Shown piece by piece: positions 35,159 through 43,659 of a DNA stretch of 64,000 nucleotides. Source of the DNA: VXYL01 sp965208525. GTDB lineage: Bacteria > Pseudomonadota > Gammaproteobacteria > Pseudomonadales > Azotimanducaceae. Positions within the stretch are counted from its first letter, which is position 1. Each line of letters begins with the position of its first letter. The stretch is from positions 3,038,001 to 3,102,000 of the forward strand of contig OZ242340.1 of assembly GCA_965208525.1 (NCBI GenBank), written 5' to 3'. The translations under genes and the position numbers were made by a program. The notes beneath the pieces are model-generated. The model did not search any database, had not been told where the DNA came from, and saw only the letters and a list, made by a program, of their open reading frames with translations.

Positions 35159-36318
35159 CACTTGCCGCCGATGGCGTCGGTGACCGCCACGCTTCGAAGA
35201 TAGGCCATCGGCCACAGCGAGATCAGACCCGCCAAGCCAATGCCGAAGGCAATGGCGGTTGCGTACACCTCGCCCGGCAGGTCCAGACCCGGGACACCGG
35301 CGAACTCGAAAATGGACGGCAGCGACAGGGCGCCCGCCAGCAGGCCGGCGAGGGCGCCCCCGACGCAGACGACGAACGCCTCGGCCAAAATCATCATGGA
35401 GATCGAGCCGTCCGAGAAGCCCAAGGCCTTGAGGACGCCGAACTCCGGCCGGCGCGACCTTGCGGCCTGAACCATCATCGTTCCCGTCAGGAACAGGAGC
35501 GAGAAGAACACCGCGCCAACCACCAGCTCGACAAACAGGCGGAGATCCTCAACCTGCCGGAGCTGGCCGGAAACCCATTGCTTTTCGCTCAGGGTGCGCG
35601 TTCGGTGCGACGAGTTGGCGAAGAGCTGGTCGATGGCCTTCGCCACCGAAGCGGCCCGCGCCGGGTCCTCCAAGGCGACGATGAAATGCTGAACGGTGTC
35701 CTTTCCCGCCACCCGGGATTCGTTCAGGTACGCATAGTCGAAAAACACGCCGTCCGCGTACAGCTTGTCGTCCTCCGGCCGGCTGTTGGCAATCGCCAAG
35801 ACATCGAAAGTCCAGGTCTCGTTGCCTTGGTCGTTGATCCAGATGGCCGACTTGATGGGAACGTGGTCACCGACGCGCCAGCCAAGACGGTTTGCCGTCG
35901 AACTGCCCACGATCGCGGCGGTTCGCAATGCCAGTACCCGATCGAGTTGATCTTCCGGCACCCTGATTTCCGGAACCACGTCCAGAAGGGCCTGCAGCTC
36001 CACCGCCGCGGACGTCACCGGCTGGCTTAGGTCTTGGTAGTAGCCGCCGAGCAGGGTCGCGTGCGTGACCCTCTGAACGCCGTCCAGATTCGCGATCCGC
36101 GAAGCGTGCGCGATGGGCAGGGTCTCCAGCGGCCCCGTGCGGTTCAGGACGCGAAGCCTCGTCTCGCTGAGCCTGTCGATTGCCCCGTTGAGCCCCGATA
36201 CAACGCCGCTCAGAACGGTGTAGAGCATGAAGGCGACGAACGTGGCGAGAAACGTCAAAGTCCACCGCAGGGGGCTCCTGAAGGTGTTGCTGACGGCAAG
36301 CCTGAACGGGATCGTCAT
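35158..36318 (-). CDS. ABC-type permease, MacB/FtsX family (first of pair)
   Basis: 386-residue FtsX-like permease. Helix near 18-40, periplasmic domain with 'NSRPEDDKLYADGVFFDYAYLN', then three C-terminal helices from about 265 and 'RSRRPEFGVLKALGFSD' as the coupling helix. It probably forms a heterodimer with the product of the overlapping next gene. The pair resembles DevC/lipoprotein-type exporters, which need an ATPase and usually an adaptor. Neither is present within the visible neighbourhood, so either they are encoded elsewhere or the system is incomplete. It lies 26 bases downstream of the acetyltransferase gene. Confidence 0.8.
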   Translation of the reverse strand: MTIPFRLAVSNTFRSPLRWTLTFLATFVAFMLYTVLSGVVSGLNGAIDRLSETRLRVLNRTGPLETLPIAHASRIANLDGVQRVTHATLLGGYYQDLSQPVTSAAVELQALLDVVPEIRVPEDQLDRVLALRTAAIVGSSTANRLGWRVGDHVPIKSAIWINDQGNETWTFDVLAIANSRPEDDKLYADGVFFDYAYLNESRVAGKDTVQHFIVALEDPARAASVAKAIDQLFANSSHRTRTLSEKQWVSGQLRQVEDLRLFVELVVGAVFFSLLFLTGTMMVQAARSRRPEFGVLKALGFSDGSISMMILAEAFVVCVGGALAGLLAGALSLPSIFEFAGVPGLDLPGEVYATAIAFGIGLAGLISLWPMAYLRSVAVTDAIGGK

Positions 36319-36344
36319 TGGCCGGTCTCGGCGTCTCGGAGGGG

Positions 36345-36800
36345 CTAGAAGGTGAGCTTCATTTCGACCTCGTCAGTATCAGCCAAGTCCCGGCTGTACT
36401 TGAAGCCAATCCGTTCATAGAAGCGCCCGCTGTTTGCGTCTACGTTGAGGTAGCTCGTGATCAGGACCTTGGGATTGCTGGATCGGCGAATGCGTTCGAT
36501 CAGCAACTGCACCGCGCGCCTCCCGTAGCCGCGGCTCTGGAAACGCTGATCGATCATCAGCCGCCACAGGAAATACTCGCCCTGATCCGGCCTTTCGGAA
36601 GTCATCATGAGTCCTACCGGCGTTTCCCCGGCATAGATTGCCCGCAGCCACACGGGGTCGCTGTCGGGCGGGTAGTGGGCTTCGGCGATGGAGTAGGCAT
36701 TCGACCGAGGGTAGGCCTGAAGCTGATGTTTGGCCACGGAAAGTTCCAGGATCGCCCGCAGATTCCCGCTGGTGATTTCTCTGAGCGTGACTGGACCCAA
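36345..36800 (-). CDS. GNAT family N-acetyltransferase
   Basis: 151-residue GNAT domain. It opens with 'VTLREIT'. The acetyl-CoA loop is 'RFQSRGYGRRAVQLLIE' (Q/R-x-x-G-x-G/A near 100) and beta-5 ends 'GRFYERIGFKYS'. A spermidine-acetyltransferase-like layout is possible, but the acceptor is unknown. The start is uncertain: TTG 36800 has GGAG at six bases and gives the family length, while an open frame without good starts continues to about 36944. It is first in the minus-strand run with the two FtsX-type permeases. Confidence 0.72.
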   Translation of the reverse strand: MGPVTLREITSGNLRAILELSVAKHQLQAYPRSNAYSIAEAHYPPDSDPVWLRAIYAGETPVGLMMTSERPDQGEYFLWRLMIDQRFQSRGYGRRAVQLLIERIRRSSNPKVLITSYLNVDANSGRFYERIGFKYSRDLADTDEVEMKLTF

Positions 36801-37084
36801 TGCGCTCTCCGACTGCGCGATTGAGCGTGGAGGATCGCACGGTTGCCGAAGACGCCCAAGGCGGCGACACCCCGGCCCGTCGAGTGGCCGACAGCCGGGC
36901 CCGACGCTAGTCGACATTGAAGCAACGCTGGAACCATCCGGCACGTAGACATTCCGTCCTGCCCAATGTCGAAGGGCATGGGGGTGGCGAACCGTTGGGA
37001 CATCGCCTCCGCTTGCATGGGCAAGAAGGTTCGTGTGTCGGGGAGGCGCTATGCTGCGTCGTCTGTTCCCGTTGGATCCGTCAC

Positions 37085-37744
37085 ATGCGCCGCCTCGCCG
37101 TTTGCTCTCTCGTTTGTCTCCTCGTCGCGTCAGCGGGTGCCGCCGAGATCCCCCTCGATAATGTCGAGGCGCTCGAGTTCCACAACACCGAAGGCGGTTT
37201 GACGACCTTCAAGGGTTATCCGGCCCTACAGGTCCTCGGGCCCATGTCCCGCGCCGAGGACAAGCTCGTGATCGTCGACGTGGAGCTTGCCGACGGCACG
37301 ATCGAAGTGGAGTTGACCGGCGGCGTGCAGCAGGGCGCGATGGCCGCGGCGCGGGGCTTCGTGGGCGTCGCGTTCCACGTCCAGGAGGGCGCAGAGAAGT
37401 TCGAGGCGTTCTACCTACGCCCGACGAACGGCCGCGCCCAAGACCAGGAACGGCGCAACCATTCGAGCCAGTACATCTCCTTCCCCAACCATCCATGGCA
37501 CAAGCTGCGCGAAGAGACGCCGAGCCGGTACGAGGCGTACGTGGACCTCGTCCCCGACGAGTGGACGAGCGTGCGCATTGTGGTGGACGCCGACCAGGCG
37601 CGCCTGTACGTACACGGCAACGAGCAGCCGACGCTGATAGTCAACGACCTGAAGCTTCCCGAGACGTCGGGTTCGGTGGGGCTATGGGTCGGTCCCGGGA
37701 CCGCGGCGCACTTCCGTAACCTTAGGGTGACGCCGGCGGGTTAA
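37085..37744 (+). CDS. Exported protein with concanavalin-like (LamG/DUF1080-type) fold
   Basis: 219 residues with a signal peptide (Arg2-Arg3, hydrophobic 'LAVCSLVCLLVASAGAA', cleavage near 20). The all-beta mature part looks like a single jelly-roll: 'DGTIEVELTGG', 'RGFVGVAFHVQ', 'SRYEAYVDLVPDEWTSVRIVVDADQARLYVHG' and 'GSVGLWVGPGTAAHFRNLRVTP'. These are the hallmarks of laminin-G/3-keto-disaccharide-hydrolase-like domains. It could bind or process a glycan or be a structural exoprotein; no catalytic residues are assigned. A TATGCT -10-like hexamer lies about 30 bases upstream of the ATG. A 31-base hairpin follows the stop. Confidence 0.65.
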   Translation: MRRLAVCSLVCLLVASAGAAEIPLDNVEALEFHNTEGGLTTFKGYPALQVLGPMSRAEDKLVIVDVELADGTIEVELTGGVQQGAMAAARGFVGVAFHVQEGAEKFEAFYLRPTNGRAQDQERRNHSSQYISFPNHPWHKLREETPSRYEAYVDLVPDEWTSVRIVVDADQARLYVHGNEQPTLIVNDLKLPETSGSVGLWVGPGTAAHFRNLRVTPAG

Positions 37745-37762
37745 AGGCCAGCTCGCCGTCGC

Positions 37763-37793
37763 CCGTTTCGCGTTGCCAGTTGGCGCGAAACGG
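37763..37793 (+). terminator. Strong hairpin after the LamG-like gene
   Basis: A 10-bp stem (CCGTTTCGCG/CGCGAAACGG) with a short inner CCA/TGG stem starts 18 bases after the stop codon. There is no T-run after it, so it may act as a Rho-dependent or bidirectional stop between convergent genes. Confidence 0.4.
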
Positions 37794-38037
37794 CGCGGTT
37801 CCATGCGAACCCTCTCCGTTGCCCCGGGGTCGGGAAGGGCAGCGGCCGCATCCACGGCGCTCGCGGCAGTGCTAGGGGCCCCGGCAGCATTGGACATTTT
37901 TCGTGCCGGTGGCGCAGGCTGCAGGTTTGGCTAGGGCGCACAGTTGGCCAAGGTCCGCGCTCCGCCGCCGTCAGACGAGCAATCGTGTCCGTGGTGACCC
38001 TCTGGAGTTGCGACGAAAGCAACGCCGCATCCGCGAA

Positions 38038-38736
38038 TCAGTATCTTGATGGCAGTGCGTCGCGGCCGTCGCTAAAGCTCCACGCGTTGGCGTAGGCGAC
38101 CAGGTTCAGCCTCGCTGCCACCGCGAGCGAAGCCGTATTGGACCAGGACGTGCTGTAAAGGGGCATCCGGCCCGACGCGCGGACCGCTGTCGCCCAAGCT
38201 GCGGTAACGCGTGCACCGAGGCCCGTGCGTCGAAACGCGGTGGCGGTCTCGAGACCGGCTTCGGCCGCGTGATCTGACCGCCGTGCGCAACAGCAGACGC
38301 TGACCGCGTGTCCGTCGCGTTCGATGGCCGCGATCGGGGCGCGTCCAGCGATCTCCGCCTGGCTCCACTCGGGAAAGTGCCGGACAAGCCGGTCAACGGT
38401 CCGAAGGAACACGACGCCGTCGACCTCGGCAATGTCGTCGGGGAATGCGAAGGCGGGACCCGAGTCGGCCGCTTCGCCCGCCAGTGCACGGTAGCGGGCC
38501 GCGTGTAGCGGCGGAAGGCGTCCATCTTCAACCGGCTTCTCCTCGGCGGCCAGATCGTGCAGCGCATCGGCCACGCGGTCCGGGGTGTCGGCCCGCACGG
38601 CCCACGCGCAATGTTCCCGTCCGCGCACCAGCTTGAACACGGGACCCCGCCTTGAGTCGGGTTCCCGTGTGCCGGCGACGCGTTCTCGCCGGTCGATGCG
38701 GAACAGCGTCCGGAGGTGCAGTTCCGGCGTCGTCAA
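38038..38736 (-). CDS. GNAT family N-acetyltransferase (GNAT_acetyltran-like)
   Basis: About 232 residues. The C-terminal GNAT core is clear: 'TATAFRRTGLGARVTAAW' (acetyl-CoA pyrophosphate loop) and 'PLYSTSWSNTASLAVAARLNLV', the motif of the group in which the last strand reads 'YSTSWSN.AS..vA..lg'. The N-terminal half is poorly conserved. The acceptor is unknown. The start is doubtful: TTG at 38736 fits the beginning of the folded part, but no ribosome site is visible and the frame stays open further upstream. A 19-base palindrome lies 74 bases upstream of this start. Confidence 0.6.
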   Translation of the reverse strand: MTTPELHLRTLFRIDRRERVAGTREPDSRRGPVFKLVRGREHCAWAVRADTPDRVADALHDLAAEEKPVEDGRLPPLHAARYRALAGEAADSGPAFAFPDDIAEVDGVVFLRTVDRLVRHFPEWSQAEIAGRAPIAAIERDGHAVSVCCCARRSDHAAEAGLETATAFRRTGLGARVTAAWATAVRASGRMPLYSTSWSNTASLAVAARLNLVAYANAWSFSDGRDALPSRY

Positions 38737-38809
38737 GGCGGGACGCGCAAGTGAGGGCCCTCGCGGTATTGTTGATCGTATGACCCGCCTGCCCGACACG
38801 CAACACTCC

Positions 38810-38828
38810 GTCCTACAGGCTGTAGGAC
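38810..38828. promoter_or_regulatory. Palindrome upstream of the acetyltransferase gene
   Basis: GTCCTACAG-G-CTGTAGGAC is a perfect 9-bp inverted repeat around one base, running into a second small palindrome GGACATGTCC. It sits in a 237-base gap with no gene and could be an operator or an RNA hairpin at the start of the acetyltransferase transcript. Confidence 0.4.
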
Positions 38829-38933
38829 ATGTCCGACGGCCTAGTGCCATGCAACCGCGTTTCCTTGGTGGCACAGACCCTTAGGACATCGTCCCCGTTC
38901 GCGTGAGACGGAACATCGGTGTGTTGGGAAGGG

Positions 38934-38951
38934 CCACCCGCTACCGGGTGG
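38934..38951 (-). terminator. Hairpin after the flavin-binding protein gene
   Basis: CCACCCG/CGGGTGG with a 4-base loop lies 22 bases beyond the stop of the minus-strand gene at 38974. It lacks a T-tract on either strand, so termination is only a possibility. Confidence 0.3.
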
Positions 38952-38973
38952 GGAAGGCCCCGACATTGGATCA

Positions 38974-39447
38974 TCAGCCGGCGGATGCGCGGTCGGCAGG
39001 CGGCCAACGCAGCTTCGTCGGGGTGTCGGGTGCGGGCCAGACAACGGCGATGGCTCGGCCGATCAGGAGCTCAAAGATCGGATCCTCCGGGTCGAAGCTG
39101 TCGAAAGTGATGGCGGCAAGCACGCTCGAACGTTCGATCGGCGAAGCCACAGGTCGGACGCGTCCGACGATCTGGAACTCGAGGTCGGTCGCGCCCACTT
39201 GGGCGTGCAGGGCGTAGCGAGGATCGCGCTGGAGCTGCAGCACCTTGGGCGTGGCGCGGCTCGCGAGCACGTATAGGGCGCGATGCGTGAACACAGGACA
39301 GACGGGCGCAACCCGGGGTGCGCCCCGGTCACCGACGGTGGCGAGGATCGCCACCTCACCGCGATCCGGATGGTGCAGCAACCGATGTCCGATGGCGGCC
39401 ATGTCAGGCGTCGCTTGCTGGAACTCGGACCAACTGACCAGTCGCAT
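38974..39447 (-). CDS. Pyridoxamine 5'-phosphate oxidase-like flavin-binding protein
   Basis: 157-residue split-barrel protein. Family-like 'GEVAILATVGDRGAPRVAPVCPVF' (about 30-53) is followed by 'ALYVLASRATPKVLQLQRDPRYALHA', the flavin phosphate and dimer region. It is the size of the general-stress FMN-binding or F420-binding group rather than true PdxH. It probably binds FMN, heme or F420 and reduces an unknown small molecule. The ATG at 39447 gives the usual N-terminus. No gene is seen between it and the tRNA genes. Confidence 0.7.
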   Translation of the reverse strand: MRLVSWSEFQQATPDMAAIGHRLLHHPDRGEVAILATVGDRGAPRVAPVCPVFTHRALYVLASRATPKVLQLQRDPRYALHAQVGATDLEFQIVGRVRPVASPIERSSVLAAITFDSFDPEDPIFELLIGRAIAVVWPAPDTPTKLRWPPADRASAG

Positions 39448-39946
39448 GGACCGGCCGTCTGACGACCTGTGGGCGGGCGGTTTTGACAACAGGCAGCCCC
39501 TTTGGAACGGGATAGTGGCGGAGTCTATGGCACTGGTGGTTTCGAGCGAACATCCCCAGTAGCGCCTCGCAGGCGGCCGCAGCGGCCCGGCGTCGTTGCG
39601 CGTCCCGTGCCGAACCCGCAGGCGGTGCTGAGGGCCCGCCTTGATGCACTCGGCAGGTAAGGTCGAGAGGAACGATCACTATCGGTGGATGCGCTTCCAG
39701 CGGGCGCCTCGTGCATTTCTCCGAGCGGGCCGCCGCTAGGAACCTGGAGTTGAACGTCAGCATGAGGCCCGTGGGCGCCCGCCAATCCCAGGCGGCGACC
39801 GGCGCACTGGTCCTCGACGTGGCATCGCGGTTTGCCGGTCTCGCGCCGGGCATGAGGGAAACCACACCGAATTGGTCCGCGATTGGTCCATTTCAGTGTT
39901 ACAAGCTTGGATGAGCCTGCGGTAATCCCTTGCTTTATTTGCATAT
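39448..39946. other. 499-base region without a recognisable gene, 3' of tRNA-Ser
   Basis: No open frame here has a recognisable product or a convincing start. The last ~60 bases beside the tRNA-Ser 3' end are clearly richer in A+T than the rest. The position directly 3' of tRNA-Ser(GCT) is a frequent integration site, so this may be the scar of a lost element, but no integrase remnant or repeated attachment core was recognised. Confidence 0.4.
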
Positions 39947-40036
39947 TGGCGGAGAGGGAGGGATTCGAACCCTCGATGGGGTTTAGCCCATACTCCCTTA
40001 GCAGGGGAGCGCCTTCAGCCGCTCGGCCACCTCTCC
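39947..40036 (-). tRNA. tRNA-Ser (anticodon GCT)
   Basis: A 90-base cloverleaf including an encoded 3' CCA. Acceptor GGAGAGG/CCTCTCC with discriminator G, anticodon loop CTGCTAA giving GCT (reads AGC/AGU), a long variable arm typical of class II tRNA-Ser, and T-loop GGTTCGAATCC. It lies 37 bases downstream of tRNA-Arg in the same direction and is probably co-transcribed. Confidence 0.96.
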
Positions 40037-40073
40037 GGCGGGTCGGCCCTTGGGTTGCCAAGGGCTGGTGGTC

Positions 40074-40150
40074 TGGCGCTCCGAGCAGGATTCGAACCTG
40101 CAATCCCCGGCTTCGTAGGCCGATGCCTTATCCAGTTTGGCCATCGGAGC
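40074..40150 (-). tRNA. tRNA-Arg (anticodon ACG)
   Basis: A 77-base cloverleaf with encoded CCA. Acceptor GCTCCGA/TCGGAGC, anticodon loop CTACGAA giving ACG (A34 normally edited to inosine to read CGU/CGC/CGA), and T-loop GGTTCGAATCC. First of the two-gene tRNA unit. Confidence 0.96.
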
Positions 40151-40163
40151 TAGCAGGGGGCGA

Positions 40164-40169
40164 ATTGTA
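40164..40169 (-). promoter_or_regulatory. -10 hexamer TACAAT of the tRNA-Arg/tRNA-Ser unit
   Basis: TACAAT on the minus strand lies 13 bases before the tRNA-Arg 5' end and is followed by a GC-rich stretch (CGCCCCC), as in the discriminator of stringently controlled stable-RNA promoters. The -35 region is weak. Confidence 0.5.
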
Positions 40170-40325
40170 GCGGAAAAGCTGGCCTAGGGGCGATCTGGAT
40201 GGAGAGATCGAGGGTCTTCGACGGACACGCCTGCTGGCGCGAGGCAGAGGTTGGCGGTGCTGCGTGCCGCCCGATTCGGGCTGCAAGATGCTATGCTTCG
40301 CCGCTTGTCTCGATCAGGGGGCCGA

Positions 40326-43300
40326 ATGCGTCGACTGGCCGCTCTCTCGCTCTTGCTTTGTGCGCCGCTTGCCGGGGCAGACTACTGGGTTTCCATTGGC
40401 AGTTTTTCGCGCGCCGAGCAGGCTGGAAGTCTGGCTGCGACTGCGACGCAAAAGGTCGGCGTGGAGTTCTCGGCTCGGGCGTTCGAGACCGGGGCGGGCA
40501 CGACGTATCGGGTTGTGGCAGGGCCGCATGGGGATGCCGCCGGTGCGGATGGTGATCGGGCGAAGGCTGTCGGCGCGGGATATGCCGATGCGTGGGTCGT
40601 TCCGCCGCGGGCCTCGATGGGGGTTGGCCAGGCTGTGGTGGCGGCGCCTGCGAATCCTGCAGCATCACCGGCCGACTCCCCTGCGCTGGCGCCTGCTGCG
40701 GAAGCGAGCGACGCGAACTTGCCCGCCGTGGACTACGGCATCGAGAGCGATCCCTTGCTCGAAGAGCTTCTCGGCGACGATCTGCTGCTGTCGGACGATG
40801 TGCTTTTGGGCGACGACTACCTGACGGACTTCTCCGAGGACCAGTCGGTGGAGGAATGGCTGAAGGCCATTGAAGCCGAGGCGGCGCAATCGATCGAGGT
40901 GACGGCTCCTGCGCCGGTACAGCCGAGTACGGCGCCAGCGACGCCGGACGCATTGCCCGAGGAGCTCGGGGAGCCGCCGCCGGAGGATTACGGCGCGCAT
41001 CGGCTGCGGCGTGGCAGCGCGATGAACTCGCCCCCCAAGCCTGCGGAGCCACAAGGGCCCGCAGTCCCAGTGAAACCTTCAGCACCTTCCCCTTCCGCAG
41101 CTCCGGGACACTCGCCGGCCGAGCCACCGGTCGGCAGGAGCGTGAGGGGCTTCCCACCGGAGGAGGAGCCTCTTCCTTCCTACGCGTATCAGGTCGCCGC
41201 GACGATGATGGCCAGCACGCAAGGCGCCGGGGAGGTCGCCACGCCCGGCCCTTTTGACGCGGCTGCGCCGCCGAGCAGCGCGGCGCCGCTTCCCGAAGAG
41301 GAGCATTTCGTTCAGGCCGCGGCGCTCTCGCTGCTGGCTACGGGCGATCACATTCCCTTGGCACGGCGCGCCAACGATGCGCGTGTGCGGATTGACGGGC
41401 AACTTGACGACGATGCATGGGACGACCTTGCGGTGCACGATCGGTTCGTCTCGGTCGATCCCGACACATTGCGTCCGAGTGATCTGCCGACGCGGGTGCG
41501 CATTTTCTACAACGATCGGGGCCTCTATGTCGGCGCAGACATGGTGCAGGACCCGGAGACCTTGGTGCAGGTGCTGTCATCCCGGGACAAGTATCTGCGG
41601 CGCGACTATTTCTCCTTCACGCTCGACACCTCAGGCGAGGGGCGCTACGGCTACTGGTTCCAGGTGAGTCTTGGGGGGAGCGTTTCGGACGGCACGATCC
41701 TGCCGGAGCGGCAGTTCAGCAGGACGTGGGATGGTGCGTGGCATGGCGCTTCGGCGCGCACGGACACGGGCTGGAGTGCCGAGTTCTTCATCCCTTGGTC
41801 GCTCGTGAGCATGCCGAGGCTCGAAGGCGACCGGGCCATGGGACTGTATGCGTCGCGGATGATCGCCTATCGCGACGAGCGCCTCGGCTGGCCGGCGCTG
41901 CCGTTCACCCTGCCGCAGTTCATGTCGGCGTTTCAGAAGCTCGCGCTGTCGGAGGTGAACCCGCGCCAGCAATACAGCGCGACGCCCTATGTTTCGACCA
42001 CGCAGGACATGGTGGCGGGGCGCACGGGGCGCAAGGCCGGGCTCGACGTGTACTGGCGGCCCTCTTCCAACTTCCAGCTCACGAGCACGCTGAATCCCGA
42101 CTTCGGCAACGTCGAGGCGGACGACGTGATCGTCAACCTCACCCGCTACGAGACGTTCTTCCCGGAGAAGCGCCTGTTCTTCCAGGAGGGGCAGGAGATC
42201 TTCACCACCAACTCGCGTTTTCTAGCCGACACGGTGATGTTGCACACGCGGCGCATCGGCAGAGCGCCGCTGCGTCCCGATCTGCCTGAGGATGTGGTGG
42301 TGGATGCAAGCGAGTTTCGGCGTCCTTTGGACGTGCTCGGTGCGCTCAAGGCCACCGGACAACAGGGCGCGTTTCGCTTTGGTCTTCTTGGTGCGGCGGA
42401 GGACGACGGGCAGTTCCAGGCGCAGGGCGCCGACGGCGCTGCGGTGACCCTCACCTCGCCGGGACGAGACTACGGCGCGGCACGCCTGCTCTATGAGCAC
42501 GCCAACGGGGGCTATCAGGCGCTTGGCTGGATGTCGACGGCAGTCGCGCATCCGAACCGCGAGGCGTACGTTCATGCGGTGGATGGACACTTCGTGAGCC
42601 CCGGCGGCACCTGGACGGCGGACGCGCAGGTGCTGCAGTCGGAGATCGTCGGTGGCGAGCGTGGTGCCGGGGGCATCGTCGACATCAACTTCTCGCCGAG
42701 CAAGGGACAGCGGCACATGCTGTCCGTGGATGTCTTCGACGACAAGGTGGACATCCGCGACATGGGCTTTCTCAGGCGCAACGATCTGCGCAAGTTCCGC
42801 TATCGCTATCGGTTTTCGCGCTCCGGCATGGAGCGGCTGCGGGAGGTGCGGACGTATCTCTTTACCACCGGATCGTGGAACGGCGTCGGGCGCATGGTGG
42901 GGGCTGGGCTCGGGCTCGATCAGCGGCTGACCCTCCCGAACCTCTCGCAACTGCGATTCACGGGCGACGTGATGCCGCGGCAGTACGACGACTGGAGCAG
43001 CCCTGGGCGGGTGTTCCGGGTTGGAGACCAGTGGAATACCGAGTTTCGGTATGAGTCCGACCCGTCGCGGCGCATTTCGTGGATCGTGCGGCACTTGTGG
43101 GGGGAGGAGGAGCTCGGCGACGCAACGCGTCGCACGCAGGGCTTTGTGACGTGGCGGCCGAACGATCGGCTGACGATGAACCTCGGCGTCGGGATGCGCG
43201 ACCGGGACGCGTGGCTGCTGCATCGGGGCGGCGGACGGTTCGTCGCCTACGAGGCGGAAGAGCTGGCGCCGAACCTCGACTTCGACTTCTTCCTCACGGC

Positions 43301-43643
43301 ACGGCAGCACTTCCGGCTGGCGCTGCAGTGGGTGGCCATCAAGGCGGACGGGCAGCGGGCGTTCATGGCTCCCGACTCGGCCGGCGACCTGGTGCCGCAA
43401 GCTGCGCCGGAGGAGGCAAGCGACAATTTCGCGCTCTCGCGCATGAACTTCCAGCTTCGCTATCGCTGGGAACTTGCACCGCTTTCGGATCTGTTCGTGG
43501 TGTACACGACGAACGCGGGGCTTTCCGGCGATGGGGACTCGGAGTATTGGCGGCAGGACTACTCGCGGATGTTCGCGAACACCTGGGAAGAGACCCTCGG
43601 CGAACAGTTGGTGGTGAAACTCCGCTATCGGTTGGGCTCCTGA
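40326..43643 (+). CDS. Exported SPOR + CBM9-like + DUF5916-like outer-membrane protein
   Basis: 1105 residues. Signal peptide at 1-18 (Arg2-Arg3, 'LAALSLLLCAPLAGA'). Residues about 19-93 form a SPOR-like repeat ('YWVSIGSFSRAEQAGSLA', 'YRVVAGPHGD'), a fold that binds septal, denuded peptidoglycan. A long Ala/Pro/acidic linker follows (about 100-340). Then comes a CBM9-like domain ('ARVRIDGQLDDDAWDDLA', about 350-530). The C-terminal 570 residues are rich in alternating beta strands with 'NPDFGNVEADDVIVNLTRYETFFPEKRLFF', the hallmark of DUF5916 proteins thought to form an outer-membrane barrel. CBM9-DUF5916 proteins normally lack SPOR. Start ATG has AGGGGG. Function unknown. Confidence 0.75.
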   Translation: MRRLAALSLLLCAPLAGADYWVSIGSFSRAEQAGSLAATATQKVGVEFSARAFETGAGTTYRVVAGPHGDAAGADGDRAKAVGAGYADAWVVPPRASMGVGQAVVAAPANPAASPADSPALAPAAEASDANLPAVDYGIESDPLLEELLGDDLLLSDDVLLGDDYLTDFSEDQSVEEWLKAIEAEAAQSIEVTAPAPVQPSTAPATPDALPEELGEPPPEDYGAHRLRRGSAMNSPPKPAEPQGPAVPVKPSAPSPSAAPGHSPAEPPVGRSVRGFPPEEEPLPSYAYQVAATMMASTQGAGEVATPGPFDAAAPPSSAAPLPEEEHFVQAAALSLLATGDHIPLARRANDARVRIDGQLDDDAWDDLAVHDRFVSVDPDTLRPSDLPTRVRIFYNDRGLYVGADMVQDPETLVQVLSSRDKYLRRDYFSFTLDTSGEGRYGYWFQVSLGGSVSDGTILPERQFSRTWDGAWHGASARTDTGWSAEFFIPWSLVSMPRLEGDRAMGLYASRMIAYRDERLGWPALPFTLPQFMSAFQKLALSEVNPRQQYSATPYVSTTQDMVAGRTGRKAGLDVYWRPSSNFQLTSTLNPDFGNVEADDVIVNLTRYETFFPEKRLFFQEGQEIFTTNSRFLADTVMLHTRRIGRAPLRPDLPEDVVVDASEFRRPLDVLGALKATGQQGAFRFGLLGAAEDDGQFQAQGADGAAVTLTSPGRDYGAARLLYEHANGGYQALGWMSTAVAHPNREAYVHAVDGHFVSPGGTWTADAQVLQSEIVGGERGAGGIVDINFSPSKGQRHMLSVDVFDDKVDIRDMGFLRRNDLRKFRYRYRFSRSGMERLREVRTYLFTTGSWNGVGRMVGAGLGLDQRLTLPNLSQLRFTGDVMPRQYDDWSSPGRVFRVGDQWNTEFRYESDPSRRISWIVRHLWGEEELGDATRRTQGFVTWRPNDRLTMNLGVGMRDRDAWLLHRGGGRFVAYEAEELAPNLDFDFFLTARQHFRLALQWVAIKADGQRAFMAPDSAGDLVPQAAPEEASDNFALSRMNFQLRYRWELAPLSDLFVVYTTNAGLSGDGDSEYWRQDYSRMFANTWEETLGEQLVVKLRYRLGS

Positions 43644-43659
43644 CTGCAGGCCATTCGGC

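Noticed and set aside
39947..40036. An integrated element flanked by a repeated tRNA-Ser 3' end
   Set aside because: No second copy of the tRNA 3' end and no integrase remnant could be seen in the window by eye, so only a weak island inference is kept.
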